From positions 1 to 42,201 of the forward strand of contig NZ_CANLRP010000059.1 of assembly GCF_947493425.1 (NCBI RefSeq): a stretch of 42,201 nucleotides of DNA, read 5' to 3'. The notes below the pieces were generated by a model. That model searched no databases. It was not told the origin of the DNA and saw only the letters and a list, made by a program, of their open reading frames with translations. The position numbers were made by a program, and so were the translations under genes. The stretch comes from an uncultured Microscilla sp. GTDB taxonomy: Bacteria; Bacteroidota; Bacteroidia; Cytophagales; Microscillaceae. Below, piece by piece: positions 23,280 to 31,691 of the stretch (position 1 is its first letter; the number at the start of each line of letters is the position of its first letter).

Positions 23280-23358
23280 AACAAAACCGACAGGCAATTG
23301 ATGTCCTCCTATTTCTATAAAAGTAAGTGTGAACCTTCTTTTGAAAAACAGTATAACT

Positions 23359-23892
23359 ATGTCACAACAAACCCAATTTGAAAATACTTGCCAACAACTG
23401 GTAGGCAAAACTCTATGCAAGGTAGAGTACGAGGAAATTGCTTACGATCAGTCAAACCAAATAACTCCTGTTCAACCTTATTACACCACTCATATAGATC
23501 AAGTACACTCACTCGACTATGCAGTATGGCTGCATACTACCCAACAAGACAAAATAGAGATTACTTGGGATGCTTCGTTTTATCCTTATGGAATAGGGGT
23601 AAAGATCAATCAAGCACCCTCGACTAATGACAGCCAAAAGTGGGAGGTGTCTGCTCATCAACTATGGAAAGGTTGCCTCCATGACACCATCCAACAAGTA
23701 AACTTGATTTGGGAACAGGTCAGTGGTATAACATACCCACAAACACTTATTATTACATTTGCCAATGAACAGCAAATACTGATTGGCGCTGCTCAGTTTC
23801 TCAATAAATACGACCAAAAAGTATTCGGAATGTCCGATAACCTAATTGTGACTAATGACGTTGCCAGGGCAAAAGCCATTGGTATAGTGTAA
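23359..23892 (+). CDS. Hypothetical soluble protein
   Basis: No family is recognised. The frame is open from a GTG at 23329, but the ATG at 23359 (MSQQTQFENTCQQLVGKTL) is preferred; this gives 177 residues. The protein is soluble, without signal peptide or TM segment, and rich in beta-strand patterns and aromatic residues (EITWDASFYPYGIGV, LWKGCLHDTIQQVNLIWEQ). It looks like an intact gene with base use like its neighbours. It is convergent with the next gene, only 25 bp between stops, and lies just right of a family A element, so its native upstream region may have been moved by the insertion. Confidence 0.65.
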   Translation: MSQQTQFENTCQQLVGKTLCKVEYEEIAYDQSNQITPVQPYYTTHIDQVHSLDYAVWLHTTQQDKIEITWDASFYPYGIGVKINQAPSTNDSQKWEVSAHQLWKGCLHDTIQQVNLIWEQVSGITYPQTLIITFANEQQILIGAAQFLNKYDQKVFGMSDNLIVTNDVARAKAIGIV

Positions 23893-23917
23893 CCACCTGA
23901 AGGCAAGTCTAAGTACA

Positions 23918-24427
23918 TTACTTCAACCTTGCCAGCTTTTCCTCCCAATAACCAATTGCCTTTGCATAAAAGCCTTTTGCAGCTAACTTGGTTTCGTTCA
24001 AATATTGTAAAAACTCAATTACAGCTTCTATTTGCATCCGGTTCAGTCGCTGATGTTGTTTTATTTTGTAATCAGCATCTGCCCTACTCAAAGCATCTTC
24101 GGCAGACGAGAAAACCATAGAAGCTTTCAAACTTTTATCCTTGATATTGCCCTCGTTCAAGCTCAGGATCATATAAGCTGGCAAGTAATAATGAAAACCA
24201 GCTGGCTCTAAAAAAATCAGCGAAGTAGAACATTCGTGCATTTGCTGAGGAGTGAGGTCATAACGATCCAACTCACGGTCAAGTCTTTGTTCTTCTTCGG
24301 TAGGGTCGTTGTATTCATCGCGGGCACGCGCCGAATAAATACCAAAGTGATTGTATGGTTTGTTTACTGGGGCAAATGCCTCTTTGATTTGTTGAATCAA
24401 AGCAGTATTGGTAGTTCCTTTCTTCAT
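23918..24427 (-). CDS. Hypothetical protein resembling DUF6714
   Basis: A 169-residue soluble protein. The stretch LIFLEPAGFHYYLPAYMILSL, in a background of Glu/Arg-rich helices, and the C-terminal NRMQIEAVIEFLQYLNE recall DUF6714-type proteins, which are small, scattered and of unknown function; I recognise this only by motif memory. No signal peptide or TM. It is divergent from the rhomboid gene (68-bp gap), so the promoters of the two must be close together or overlap. Confidence 0.6.
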   Translation of the reverse strand: MKKGTTNTALIQQIKEAFAPVNKPYNHFGIYSARARDEYNDPTEEEQRLDRELDRYDLTPQQMHECSTSLIFLEPAGFHYYLPAYMILSLNEGNIKDKSLKASMVFSSAEDALSRADADYKIKQHQRLNRMQIEAVIEFLQYLNETKLAAKGFYAKAIGYWEEKLARLK

Positions 24428-24495
24428 TTTTTAACTGTGACTTTTTAATAAACCAACAAGATTTGTATTTTTAGAGGTACATTTCGCGGCATACT

Positions 24496-26823
24496 ATGAA
24501 CAATTATAAGATCAAACTCAAATATATTTTACCCACCTTTTTGGTAGTAGTATTTGGTACTACCCTCCTTTATCTACTTTTTAGGTGGTTTTTTACTATC
24601 CAAACCCACCTACTTCTAATTAACGAAAACGTACTTGACTTTTGGCTACCTGGTATCCTCCCTTTTATTCCCATCACTATTTGGCTTCGTCCCAAACTGC
24701 GTATCTTGAAGCTCAAAGATGAAGACAATCGTTTTTTGTACCAAGTTATTGCCTGGGGTACTGTTACGTGTGTTATGATAACTTCTAATTATTACCTAAA
24801 AACTGCTACAGGTAAACTGACTACTGTACAAAATATAGAAAGTCTTACTTTGCCCTACAACCGTTATGTTTCGATACAAAATATAGCATTAAATCAACAA
24901 CGTAGTAGTTTTCATGTAGATGTGCGCTTAGGCAGTGGCGAAAATCCTGACCTAAATTTCAATGCATATGTTGTCTTTCCTTTTAAAGCGTCTCGTTCCC
25001 AAAACAAGTTTAAATATTGGTATGGGTTGCATTTTCAAGACCACATAAATAATGCATCAAGCAGTGTTGCCAAAGAAAAAAAGTACGAAGCATTTGTCCA
25101 GAAAATCAACAAAGACCTTCAACAGTACCAATTCTCAAGCCCCCAGTATTATACCGTTTTACAACCCTCTGACGATCAACAATACTTTATAAAAGCCATA
25201 CAAAAGCTCAAAGTAAAAGCTCCTACTGACAGTTTGGTGATTATTACCCCTGAAAAAGGGCGCTATGCAGAAAGAAGTGGGACTTCGTTGCCTTGGATTT
25301 TTGGCTCGTTGGCTATAGGTTTATTAGTATTTATGCTTGCTTTGATTTTTGCCGATTATGACCCCAAGGAGCACCAAAGACAATTGAAAGGAGTACAGGC
25401 ACAATCAGACGATTTGGTAGAAATGTTAACCTACCTTATTCCAAGAAATGGACATTTTGTAAGTGCTATTCTTATCGACCTTAACCTGTTGGTGTTTTTG
25501 GTAATGATATTTTCGGGGGAGCATGTACTATCTCCTTCGGCAAGTGAGCTTATGCCTTGGGGAGCCAATCATCGCCCTAGCGTATTGCAAGGCGAATGGT
25601 GGAGACTCATCACCAGTATGTTTGTGCATGGTGGAATCCTGCATCTACTTTTTAACATCTATGGTTTTGTAATAGCGGCTATTTTTATTGAGTCTGTATT
25701 TACTCGATTCAATTATTTTTTGCTCTATTTGTTATCAGGCATTGGAGGTAGCCTGGCAAGTATATTTTGGTACGAAAATACGGCAAGTGTGGGCGCCTCC
25801 GGAGCCATTTTTGGATTATATGGAGCCCTATTGAGTTTATTACTTACAAATGCTTTCGGGAAATATGAAAGACAAGAAGTATGGCTATTTATAGGACCTT
25901 ATGCAGGAATTAACCTATTGTTTGGCATGTTTGGTAATATTGACAATGCTGCCCATATTGGAGGACTATTGTCTGGTGCATTTTTTGGTTTAGTGCTGTA
26001 CAAATTTGGAAATAAAAAAGTATACAAAAAGCCACTGGGAGCATACGCCAAATCACACAAAGGGTTTCGCTTTAAGGGGCACACCTACCTTTATGAAGTA
26101 CCTGAAGGCATTTGCAAGCTAGTCATTAGTTTAACTCAAGATACAAAATCGACTATCTACCAAGAGTATGTTTATGAGGAAGGAAAACTTATGAAGCATA
26201 TCGATTATATCAACCACCAAGTATTAAAATGCCTTTATGACCAAGACAAAAACCTCATAGAACAATGCTTTTTAAGTTTTAACAAACAGCCTGATAAAGC
26301 GTCACTAGAAGTCTACAAGCGATTTGATTATACAAAAAATAAGCTGATCAAAGAAACCTTCTATTGGGTAGTTGCCCAAACCAAACACTTGCAATATGAA
26401 GCCACCAAAACCTATGCAGGTGATTTGCTAATACAAGATGAGTATCATTCTTTAGAAGAAACTTATACAATTACGCAATCCTATGACACTGAGGGTAACC
26501 TAAAGGAGGTGTTGTACAATGAAGGGGAGAGAAAACATATTTTAAAATATGACAATGAGGGCTATTTGATTGAGCTTATTGTTCTTGAGCCTAAACAAAC
26601 CTATAGCAAACAAACCTTTAGCTACCAACAAGGGCGTTTGCACAAAACTATTGAATATTCGTATTTGGCACTTGAAACTATGCAGAACAATGAAGAAGCG
26701 GATGCTATTATCGAATATGAATATTGGTATAATGCACAAGGGTTGGTTACCAAAGAAATCATCACAGATGTGTTACACCAGCAAGTATTGAGTGAGTTTG
26801 TTTATAATTATGAGCGTTTATAA
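24496..26823 (+). CDS. Rhomboid-family intramembrane protease with long C-terminal extension
   Basis: A 775-residue membrane protein. Two N-terminal TM helices (about 9-31 and 46-60) plus a third frame an ~140-residue soluble region, and another TM follows near 270-290. The rhomboid core (about 320-530) has GEWWRLITSMFVHGGILHLLFN in pieces (WRLITSMFVHGG, HLLFNIYG), the catalytic Ser435 in GASGAIFG, and His487 in NAAHIGG, so the Ser-His dyad is intact. The last ~240 residues are soluble and made of repeating beta-hairpin units (YVYEEGKLMKHIDY, RFDYTKNKLIKETF, YDTEGNLKEVLYNEG, YDNEGYLIEL), like YD-repeat/MORN-type propeptides. Family members cleave TM substrates; the substrate here is unknown. 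Confidence 0.85.
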   Translation: MNNYKIKLKYILPTFLVVVFGTTLLYLLFRWFFTIQTHLLLINENVLDFWLPGILPFIPITIWLRPKLRILKLKDEDNRFLYQVIAWGTVTCVMITSNYYLKTATGKLTTVQNIESLTLPYNRYVSIQNIALNQQRSSFHVDVRLGSGENPDLNFNAYVVFPFKASRSQNKFKYWYGLHFQDHINNASSSVAKEKKYEAFVQKINKDLQQYQFSSPQYYTVLQPSDDQQYFIKAIQKLKVKAPTDSLVIITPEKGRYAERSGTSLPWIFGSLAIGLLVFMLALIFADYDPKEHQRQLKGVQAQSDDLVEMLTYLIPRNGHFVSAILIDLNLLVFLVMIFSGEHVLSPSASELMPWGANHRPSVLQGEWWRLITSMFVHGGILHLLFNIYGFVIAAIFIESVFTRFNYFLLYLLSGIGGSLASIFWYENTASVGASGAIFGLYGALLSLLLTNAFGKYERQEVWLFIGPYAGINLLFGMFGNIDNAAHIGGLLSGAFFGLVLYKFGNKKVYKKPLGAYAKSHKGFRFKGHTYLYEVPEGICKLVISLTQDTKSTIYQEYVYEEGKLMKHIDYINHQVLKCLYDQDKNLIEQCFLSFNKQPDKASLEVYKRFDYTKNKLIKETFYWVVAQTKHLQYEATKTYAGDLLIQDEYHSLEETYTITQSYDTEGNLKEVLYNEGERKHILKYDNEGYLIELIVLEPKQTYSKQTFSYQQGRLHKTIEYSYLALETMQNNEEADAIIEYEYWYNAQGLVTKEIITDVLHQQVLSEFVYNYERL

Positions 26824-27297
26824 AACAGCCTGCCTCCTCATCAAAGGCAACACCCTGCCTGGAGGATAAGTGCCTGCTACTTGACCAAAAGTAACAAAGC
26901 CCATTTTGGTATAAAAAGGCTCCGCATAAGGATCGGCTTCTACGATAATGTCTTTGGACAGAACAACCACCTGTGCCAAGACTTTGGTAAGCAATGCCTT
27001 GCCGTAGCCCTTGCCAATATATGCGGGGTCAAGCCACAAGTGAAGTACCTCATAGTTTTCTGGAGTTTCGCATACAGCACAAAAGCCTATAATCTCGTTG
27101 TCCAATACTGCCTTAAGGATGGTACTTTCGTTAAAGTTACTGGGGTGAATGGTCAAGGCTTCACGCCAATGTGTTATCCAGTCATCGGGGTAACCCCAGT
27201 GTTTTTTCGAGGCTATGCTTATTTTGTTAAGCATAGGTATGTCCTCAATGATGGCTTCGATAATTTTTAGGTTCATTTGTTTGTCTTGTTTTTGCAT
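26818..27297 (-). CDS. GNAT-family N-acetyltransferase
   Basis: A 159-residue single-domain acetyltransferase. The acetyl-CoA loop is YIGKGYGKALLTKVL, preceded by the beta4 strand VLHLWLDPAY and followed by DIIVEADPYAEPFYTKMGFV, which is the usual C-terminal beta-alpha-beta of the fold. The substrate (small molecule or protein N-terminus) cannot be told. The start is ATG 27297, or Met8 at 27276 (MNLKIIEAI), which looks more like a domain start. The stop overlaps the end of the rhomboid gene by 6 bp, so the two convergent genes share DNA and no terminator fits between them. Confidence 0.85.
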   Translation of the reverse strand: MQKQDKQMNLKIIEAIIEDIPMLNKISIASKKHWGYPDDWITHWREALTIHPSNFNESTILKAVLDNEIIGFCAVCETPENYEVLHLWLDPAYIGKGYGKALLTKVLAQVVVLSKDIIVEADPYAEPFYTKMGFVTFGQVAGTYPPGRVLPLMRRQAVL

Positions 27298-27437
27298 AAT
27301 TGACCATATGCTATCATATAAAAGTAGCCTTGTTCCAGCAAGTGGACACCTAAGAGTTTGCCGCTAATTAATGCATACTAATTTTACAAAACTTTGTTAA
27401 AAAACGGTATATTTCTTATCTTAGAAAACCTTTGCAT

Positions 27438-27679
27438 TACTCTACCCAGCTTTTAACTTCGTTGAGCTCAACACAGTAAAGCTGTAGCTTCAGTTTTTAA
27501 AAAACATCATCCTTACCTCAGTTGCGTGTTTTCACCAATTAATAAATCCCGTTGGGGCGATCGAAACCCTAAAACAAGTCGTTTTTTGGGCTTGTGGGTG
27601 GTTTGATTTAGCTTTGCTGAGCTCCCTATGGTCGGTTGTGAGGACACAAATCAGGGTGAAAAATAGTAGGGTAGAGTAC
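27438..27679 (+). mobile_element. MITE-like element, family A, copy 2
   Basis: A 242-bp element with ends TACTCTACCC / GGGTAGAGTA and a perfect 9-bp target duplication CCTTTGCAT (27429-27437 and 27680-27688). It matches 23081-23279 in reverse orientation, with a more divergent and longer interior (about 43 bp longer). No coding capacity. It occupies half of the 494-bp gap between the GNAT gene and the next rightward gene; the rest (27298-27428 and 27689-27771) shows nothing else. Confidence 0.85.
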
Positions 27680-27771
27680 CTTTGCATCACTCAATATATA
27701 ATAATCCTTTCCAGAACACTCCTCAGAAGTTTATGAATTCTGGTTTCATTCCAAACTAGGCTATTTTTGCA

Positions 27772-27779
27772 ATTTAAAT
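27772..27779 (+). promoter_or_regulatory. Candidate -7 element close to the start codon
   Basis: TATTTTTG fits TAnnTTTG and ends 12 bp before the ATG at 27792, implying a leader of only a few bases. No good -33 TTG is seen. Confidence 0.4.
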
Positions 27780-27791
27780 ATTTACTACACT

Positions 27792-28199
27792 ATGGTGCTA
27801 TATCAATCTGATTATAAATCAATCGAACATAAGGCAGAAGATACAATGCTTATTATCCGTTGGAAACCTTCTACAGTTGGCCTCAATGAAGAAATGTTTA
27901 AGTCAGAAATTAAAAAATCTTTAGATTTTATTTTAATACATACACCACAAAGAATTTTAATTGACAGCTTTGAATTTAACTTTGTAATAGCACCTGAGGT
28001 ACAGGAATGGTTTGATAATGAGGTTTTTACAATTTATCCTAAAGCCAATGTCAAACGAAAAGCTTTTCTAATACCAACCAATCTTTTTACTCAGGTATCG
28101 CTCCAGCAACATATCAATGATGCCAAGCACCAAACTTTTGAATCTGCTTTTTTTGATTCTGAGGAACAAGCAATAAGTTGGCTCAAACAAGAGGCGTAG
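27792..28199 (+). CDS. SpoIIAA/STAS-like small soluble protein
   Basis: A 135-residue cytoplasmic protein with the alternating strand-helix pattern of SpoIIAA-like (STAS/SEC14-type) proteins that are common as orphan genes in Bacteroidota: an N-terminal strand (DTMLIIRWKPST), a helix (NEEMFKSEIKKSLDFI), RILIDSFEFNFVIAPEVQEW, then VKRKAFLIPTNLF and a C-terminal EEQAISWLKQ helix. No conserved phosphorylatable Ser can be named with certainty. The role is unknown; such proteins are sometimes near signalling genes, but none is here. The promoter-like element lies almost at the start codon. Confidence 0.6.
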   Translation: MVLYQSDYKSIEHKAEDTMLIIRWKPSTVGLNEEMFKSEIKKSLDFILIHTPQRILIDSFEFNFVIAPEVQEWFDNEVFTIYPKANVKRKAFLIPTNLFTQVSLQQHINDAKHQTFESAFFDSEEQAISWLKQEA

Positions 28200-28416
28200 C
28201 ATAACTTAATGAGTCACTAAAAAACATACTGTTTATCCCTAAGTAGCAAATCTCTATCTCCAAATGGATACTTTATTTTTCAACCTTTACTTAAATCATC
28301 CAATTGTATTTTTATGATTAAAAACTATCTGTTTGACTAACATTTCTCTGCTTTTATTGTTTACTTGAGAGTACAAAAACAAAAATTGAAACAGACTCTT
28401 AAACTAAAACACAATT

Positions 28417-28998
28417 ATGTCATTATTACTTCAAAAAGCCCCTAAATTTACTGCCCCTGCTTTGGTAAACGGTGAAATTGTTCAAGACTTTTCGCTAGAG
28501 CAGTACCTTGGCAAACAATACGTAGTGTTGTTTTTTTATCCTAAAGATTTTTCGGGCGTATGTCCTACCGAAATGTGGGCTTTGGAAGAAAGCTTGTCTG
28601 CTTTTGCCGAAAAAGAGGCAGCAGTAGTGGCTTGCTCTACCGATACCGAAGAAGTGCACCAGGCTTGGGTAAATACACCTCGTGACAAAAACGGAATTGA
28701 AGGGGTTACTTTCCCGATAATAGCTGATACAGCCAAAACCATTGCTTCTAACTTTGGGGTGTTGGGTGGCTATGGCGACCTTGATGACGAAGGTAATGCT
28801 ACTTTTGTAGGTGCACCTATTGCTTTGCGTGGTACTTATATCATCAACAAAGAAGGCACAGTAATGCATGAGTCGCACAACTTCTTTACGATTGCCCGTA
28901 ACATACCAAGTGTACTACGCGAACTGGATGCTTTGCGCAACTTTGAGGTAAATGGTGAAATTTGCCTTGCCAACTGGAAAGCTGAAATGGCGGTTTAA
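28417..28998 (+). CDS. Peroxiredoxin (AhpC/TSA family, typical 2-Cys)
   Basis: A 193-residue cytoplasmic thiol peroxidase reducing hydrogen peroxide and organic hydroperoxides. The peroxidatic Cys49 is in YPKDFSGVCPTEMW, and the resolving Cys183 in NGEICLANWKAE near the C-terminus; active-site Arg is probably Arg138 in ALRGTYII. The resolving motif reads ICLANW where most AhpC proteins have VCPANW, a mild change. It belongs to the AhpC/Prx1 group by layout. No AhpF is adjacent, so a separate reductase or thioredoxin is likely used. Single gene with a strong terminator 19 bp after the stop. Confidence 0.92.
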   Translation: MSLLLQKAPKFTAPALVNGEIVQDFSLEQYLGKQYVVLFFYPKDFSGVCPTEMWALEESLSAFAEKEAAVVACSTDTEEVHQAWVNTPRDKNGIEGVTFPIIADTAKTIASNFGVLGGYGDLDDEGNATFVGAPIALRGTYIINKEGTVMHESHNFFTIARNIPSVLRELDALRNFEVNGEICLANWKAEMAV

Positions 28999-29017
28999 CC
29001 ATTTGGTCAAGTATATC

Positions 29018-29060
29018 AAACATCGGATAGGTGGCATTGTTTGCTTATCCGATGTTTTTG
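29018..29060 (+). terminator. Terminator after the peroxiredoxin gene
   Basis: AAACATCGGATA (29018-29029) pairs with TATCCGATGTTT (29046-29057), a perfect 12-bp stem with a 16-nt loop, running into a T tract. Confidence 0.85.
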
Positions 29061-29198
29061 TTGTATCAAACTCTCTCTCTTGTTGTTTTCTCTTCTTTTC
29101 TTTGCATTCCTTTTTTTAAGGGTCAAAACACCTACCCAAATTTGAAACCCCAAACTTAAGTGACATATTTGCAAGTTGATACGCAAATTCACCTCTTA

Positions 29199-29389
29199 GG
29201 AATGGTGAAAAAATAAATTTCTATAGTTTACAAAATATTTTGAAGCTAGACGCGGTACGGCAATATCCAGTGGATGTTGAGCGAGCTTGAGGGATGGTCG
29301 GCTAATAGCATCGCTATTCGGCTATTTTTTAACAAAGTATAGCCTCAAAAGATGAGGTTAAGAATGCGTATTTATTTTGGTACCATTCC
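29199..29389 (-). mobile_element. MITE-like element, family B, copy 2
   Basis: A 191-bp element with the same ends as copy 1 (GGAATGGT / ACCATTCC), flanked by a 3-bp duplication TTA (29196-29198 and 29390-29392). It is inverted relative to the copy at 16951-17175. It ends 26 bp before the waaA ATG, so it has replaced the region where a promoter for waaA would be expected. No ORF of its own; a frame open from a TTG at 29377 runs from the element into waaA. Confidence 0.8.
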
Positions 29390-29415
29390 TTAGGTACGTT
29401 GGACTTTTCGAATTT

Positions 29416-30690
29416 ATGTTATTTTTATACAATTTAGGGATACGTTTTTACTCGTTTGCCGTTTGGGTTGCTTCTTTTTTTAACCCCAAGGCAAAGCTGT
29501 GGCTTGAGGGCAGAAAAAAACTTTTTGCCCGATTAAATACCGCTTTTCAGGGCAACACCGATCCGGTGATATGGTTTCATACCTCGTCGTTGGGCGAATT
29601 TGAGCAAGGGCGCCCTGTGATAGAACACATCAAGGCAAACCATCCTGAACTCAAGGTTCTTATTACTTTTTTTTCACCTTCAGGCTACGAAATACGCCAC
29701 GACTACGACCAAGCCGACTATGTCTTTTACTTGCCTTTGGACACCCGCCGCAACGCTCAAAAGTTTTTGAGCATTGTACGCCCCCAAGCCGTCTTTTTTG
29801 TCAAATATGAGTTTTGGTACCACTTTCTGAACGAGACCCAAAAAACCAATGTACCCATGCTCTTGTTTTCGTCTATTTTCAGAAAGCAACAGTTTTTCTT
29901 TAAATCTTACGGGCGCTTTTTTCGCAAAGTACTTCGCAACTATACCCACATTTTTGTACAAAACCAGGCATCGGTAGATTTGCTCCAAAGCATTCAAGTA
30001 CAAAATGTAAGCATTGCTGGTGATACTCGTTTTGACCGGGTAAAAGCCATTGCCGATCAACAAGAACAGTTTCCCATTGTAGAAACTTTTGTAAATGCCC
30101 AACTCACTTTGGTAGTAGGTAGCAGTTGGTGGCGCGATTTAGTGGTGTTAATCCCTTTTCTGAATGACTTTGGGGCGCCCATCAAAACCATTATTGCCCC
30201 ACATGAAATCAACGACCAGGAAATAGAACGTTTGCAGGACACGCTCAATAAAAAAAGTGTCAGGTATACCCATTTTCAGGATCAACCACTGGATGACGAA
30301 GCTGTACAACAAGCCCTCCGCGAAAGTGATGTACTCATATTGGACACTATAGGCATGCTTGCCGGGCTGTATCAATATGCTGATTTTGCCTACATTGGGG
30401 GGGCTTTTGGCGAGGGATTACACAACACGCTAGAGCCTGCAGTGTTTGACACTCCGGTACTTTTTGGCAAAGAATATGACAAATACCAGGAAGCAGTTGA
30501 TATGGTAAACTTGGGGGGGGCTTTTTCAATCAACAATGCCGAGGAGCTGAGTCAAGTAATGAATGACTTGTATTTTGACGAAGAAAAACGTGCCAAAGCA
30601 GCCAAGGTGTGTACCGAGTATGTACTGGCAAACTTGGGTAGCTCCGATAAGATATATCGGTACTTTATAGAGAAGATTTATAAGAAATAG
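29416..30690 (+). CDS. waaA: 3-deoxy-D-manno-octulosonic acid (Kdo) transferase
   Basis: The 424-residue enzyme transfers Kdo from CMP-Kdo to lipid A precursor at the inner face of the cytoplasmic membrane (GT30). An N-terminal membrane-binding helix (MLFLYNLGIRFYSFAVWVAS) is followed by two Rossmann domains. Key features are HTSSLGEFEQGRPV with catalytic Glu61, FVKYEFWYHFL, VVGSSWWRD, APHEIN, and the C-terminal FAYIGGAFGEGLHNTLEPAVF loop that binds CMP-Kdo. The ATG at 29416 is chosen, since an earlier TTG-started frame would begin inside the family B element. rsgA begins 35 bp downstream and is probably co-transcribed. Confidence 0.95.
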   Translation: MLFLYNLGIRFYSFAVWVASFFNPKAKLWLEGRKKLFARLNTAFQGNTDPVIWFHTSSLGEFEQGRPVIEHIKANHPELKVLITFFSPSGYEIRHDYDQADYVFYLPLDTRRNAQKFLSIVRPQAVFFVKYEFWYHFLNETQKTNVPMLLFSSIFRKQQFFFKSYGRFFRKVLRNYTHIFVQNQASVDLLQSIQVQNVSIAGDTRFDRVKAIADQQEQFPIVETFVNAQLTLVVGSSWWRDLVVLIPFLNDFGAPIKTIIAPHEINDQEIERLQDTLNKKSVRYTHFQDQPLDDEAVQQALRESDVLILDTIGMLAGLYQYADFAYIGGAFGEGLHNTLEPAVFDTPVLFGKEYDKYQEAVDMVNLGGAFSINNAEELSQVMNDLYFDEEKRAKAAKVCTEYVLANLGSSDKIYRYFIEKIYKK

Positions 30691-30725
30691 CTTTTTAGTC
30701 AATAGTCAGCGGTTGGTTGAATACC

Positions 30726-31685
30726 ATGGACTATCGCCTAACTAAAAAACAAAAAAATATGCCAAATGGACTTGTCATGCGATCAACTGGATCGTGGTAT
30801 GATGTACGCTCAGAATCAGGAGAGATTATCAAGTGCCGCCTCCGAGGGAAGTTTAAAATAAAAGGGCTCAAGGTGAGCAACCCACTGGCGGTGGGCGACT
30901 GGGTGGTGTATGAAATGGAAGATGCTGGCGAAGGTACAGGGGTGATTACCAAAATAGAGACCAGAGAAAACTACATTATTCGCCAATCAGTACACAAAAC
31001 CGGACACGGACACATTATAGCTGCCAACCTCGACCAGGCGATCTTGATTGCTACGTTGGCTTACCCCAAAACGTCGCTGGGTTTTATAGATCGCTTTTTG
31101 GTCAGTGCAGAATCATTTCGTATTCCCACTAAAATAATTTTCAATAAGGTAGATTTACTCGATGAGGCAATGTTGGAAGAGTACGCCTACCTCAAGGCGG
31201 TATATGAGCCTTTGGGCTACGAGTGTTTTTTGACCTCGGCAACCGAGGGACAGGGAATGGAAGAGTTTAAAAGCCTGTTACACAACCAAAAATCGCTGCT
31301 TTCGGGGCATTCGGGCGTGGGCAAGTCTACCTTGGTCAATGCCATTGCGCCTGAGCTGGACATCAGGACGTCTGAGATTTCTGACTTTTCGCACAAAGGA
31401 GTACACACCACTACTTTTGCTGAAATGCACGAAATTTTCCCCGATAGTTTTATCATTGACACACCAGGTATCCGCGAATTAGGCTTGCTTAATATTAAAC
31501 CCCAGGAATTGGGGCATTACTTTCCCGAAATGAGGGCTTTGTTGAATGAATGTAAATTTAATGATTGTATCCACGTAAACGAACCTCAATGTGCAGTGAT
31601 GGCAGCAGTAGAAGAGGGCTTGATTGCCCCTGATCGTTATGAGAGTTATTTGAGTATGCTTGCCAATAATGACAATAGGCGGTAG
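30726..31685 (+). CDS. rsgA: Ribosome small subunit-dependent GTPase A
   Basis: A circularly permuted GTPase that helps late maturation of the 30S subunit. Order of parts: an OB-fold (GLVMRSTGSWYDVRS ... AVGDWVVYEME), G4 NKVD in IIFNKVDLL, G1 GHSGVGKSTLVNAI, G3 DTPGIREL, and a C-terminal zinc-binding knuckle (CKFNDCIHVNEPQC, with three Cys and one His). Length (319 residues from this ATG) is normal. Starts are possible at 30717 (TTG), 30726 (ATG) and 30759 (ATG, MPNGLVMRSTG); the last fits the usual N-terminus of Bacteroidota RsgA best, but the outer ATG is kept. It probably forms an operon with waaA. The repeat block starts directly after its stop. Confidence 0.95.
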   Translation: MDYRLTKKQKNMPNGLVMRSTGSWYDVRSESGEIIKCRLRGKFKIKGLKVSNPLAVGDWVVYEMEDAGEGTGVITKIETRENYIIRQSVHKTGHGHIIAANLDQAILIATLAYPKTSLGFIDRFLVSAESFRIPTKIIFNKVDLLDEAMLEEYAYLKAVYEPLGYECFLTSATEGQGMEEFKSLLHNQKSLLSGHSGVGKSTLVNAIAPELDIRTSEISDFSHKGVHTTTFAEMHEIFPDSFIIDTPGIRELGLLNIKPQELGHYFPEMRALLNECKFNDCIHVNEPQCAVMAAVEEGLIAPDRYESYLSMLANNDNRR

Positions 31686-31691
31686 GTTTTT

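Noticed and set aside
29377..29415. N-terminal extension of waaA from a TTG codon
   Set aside because: The extension would begin inside the family B element; the ATG at 29416 begins the usual membrane-binding helix.
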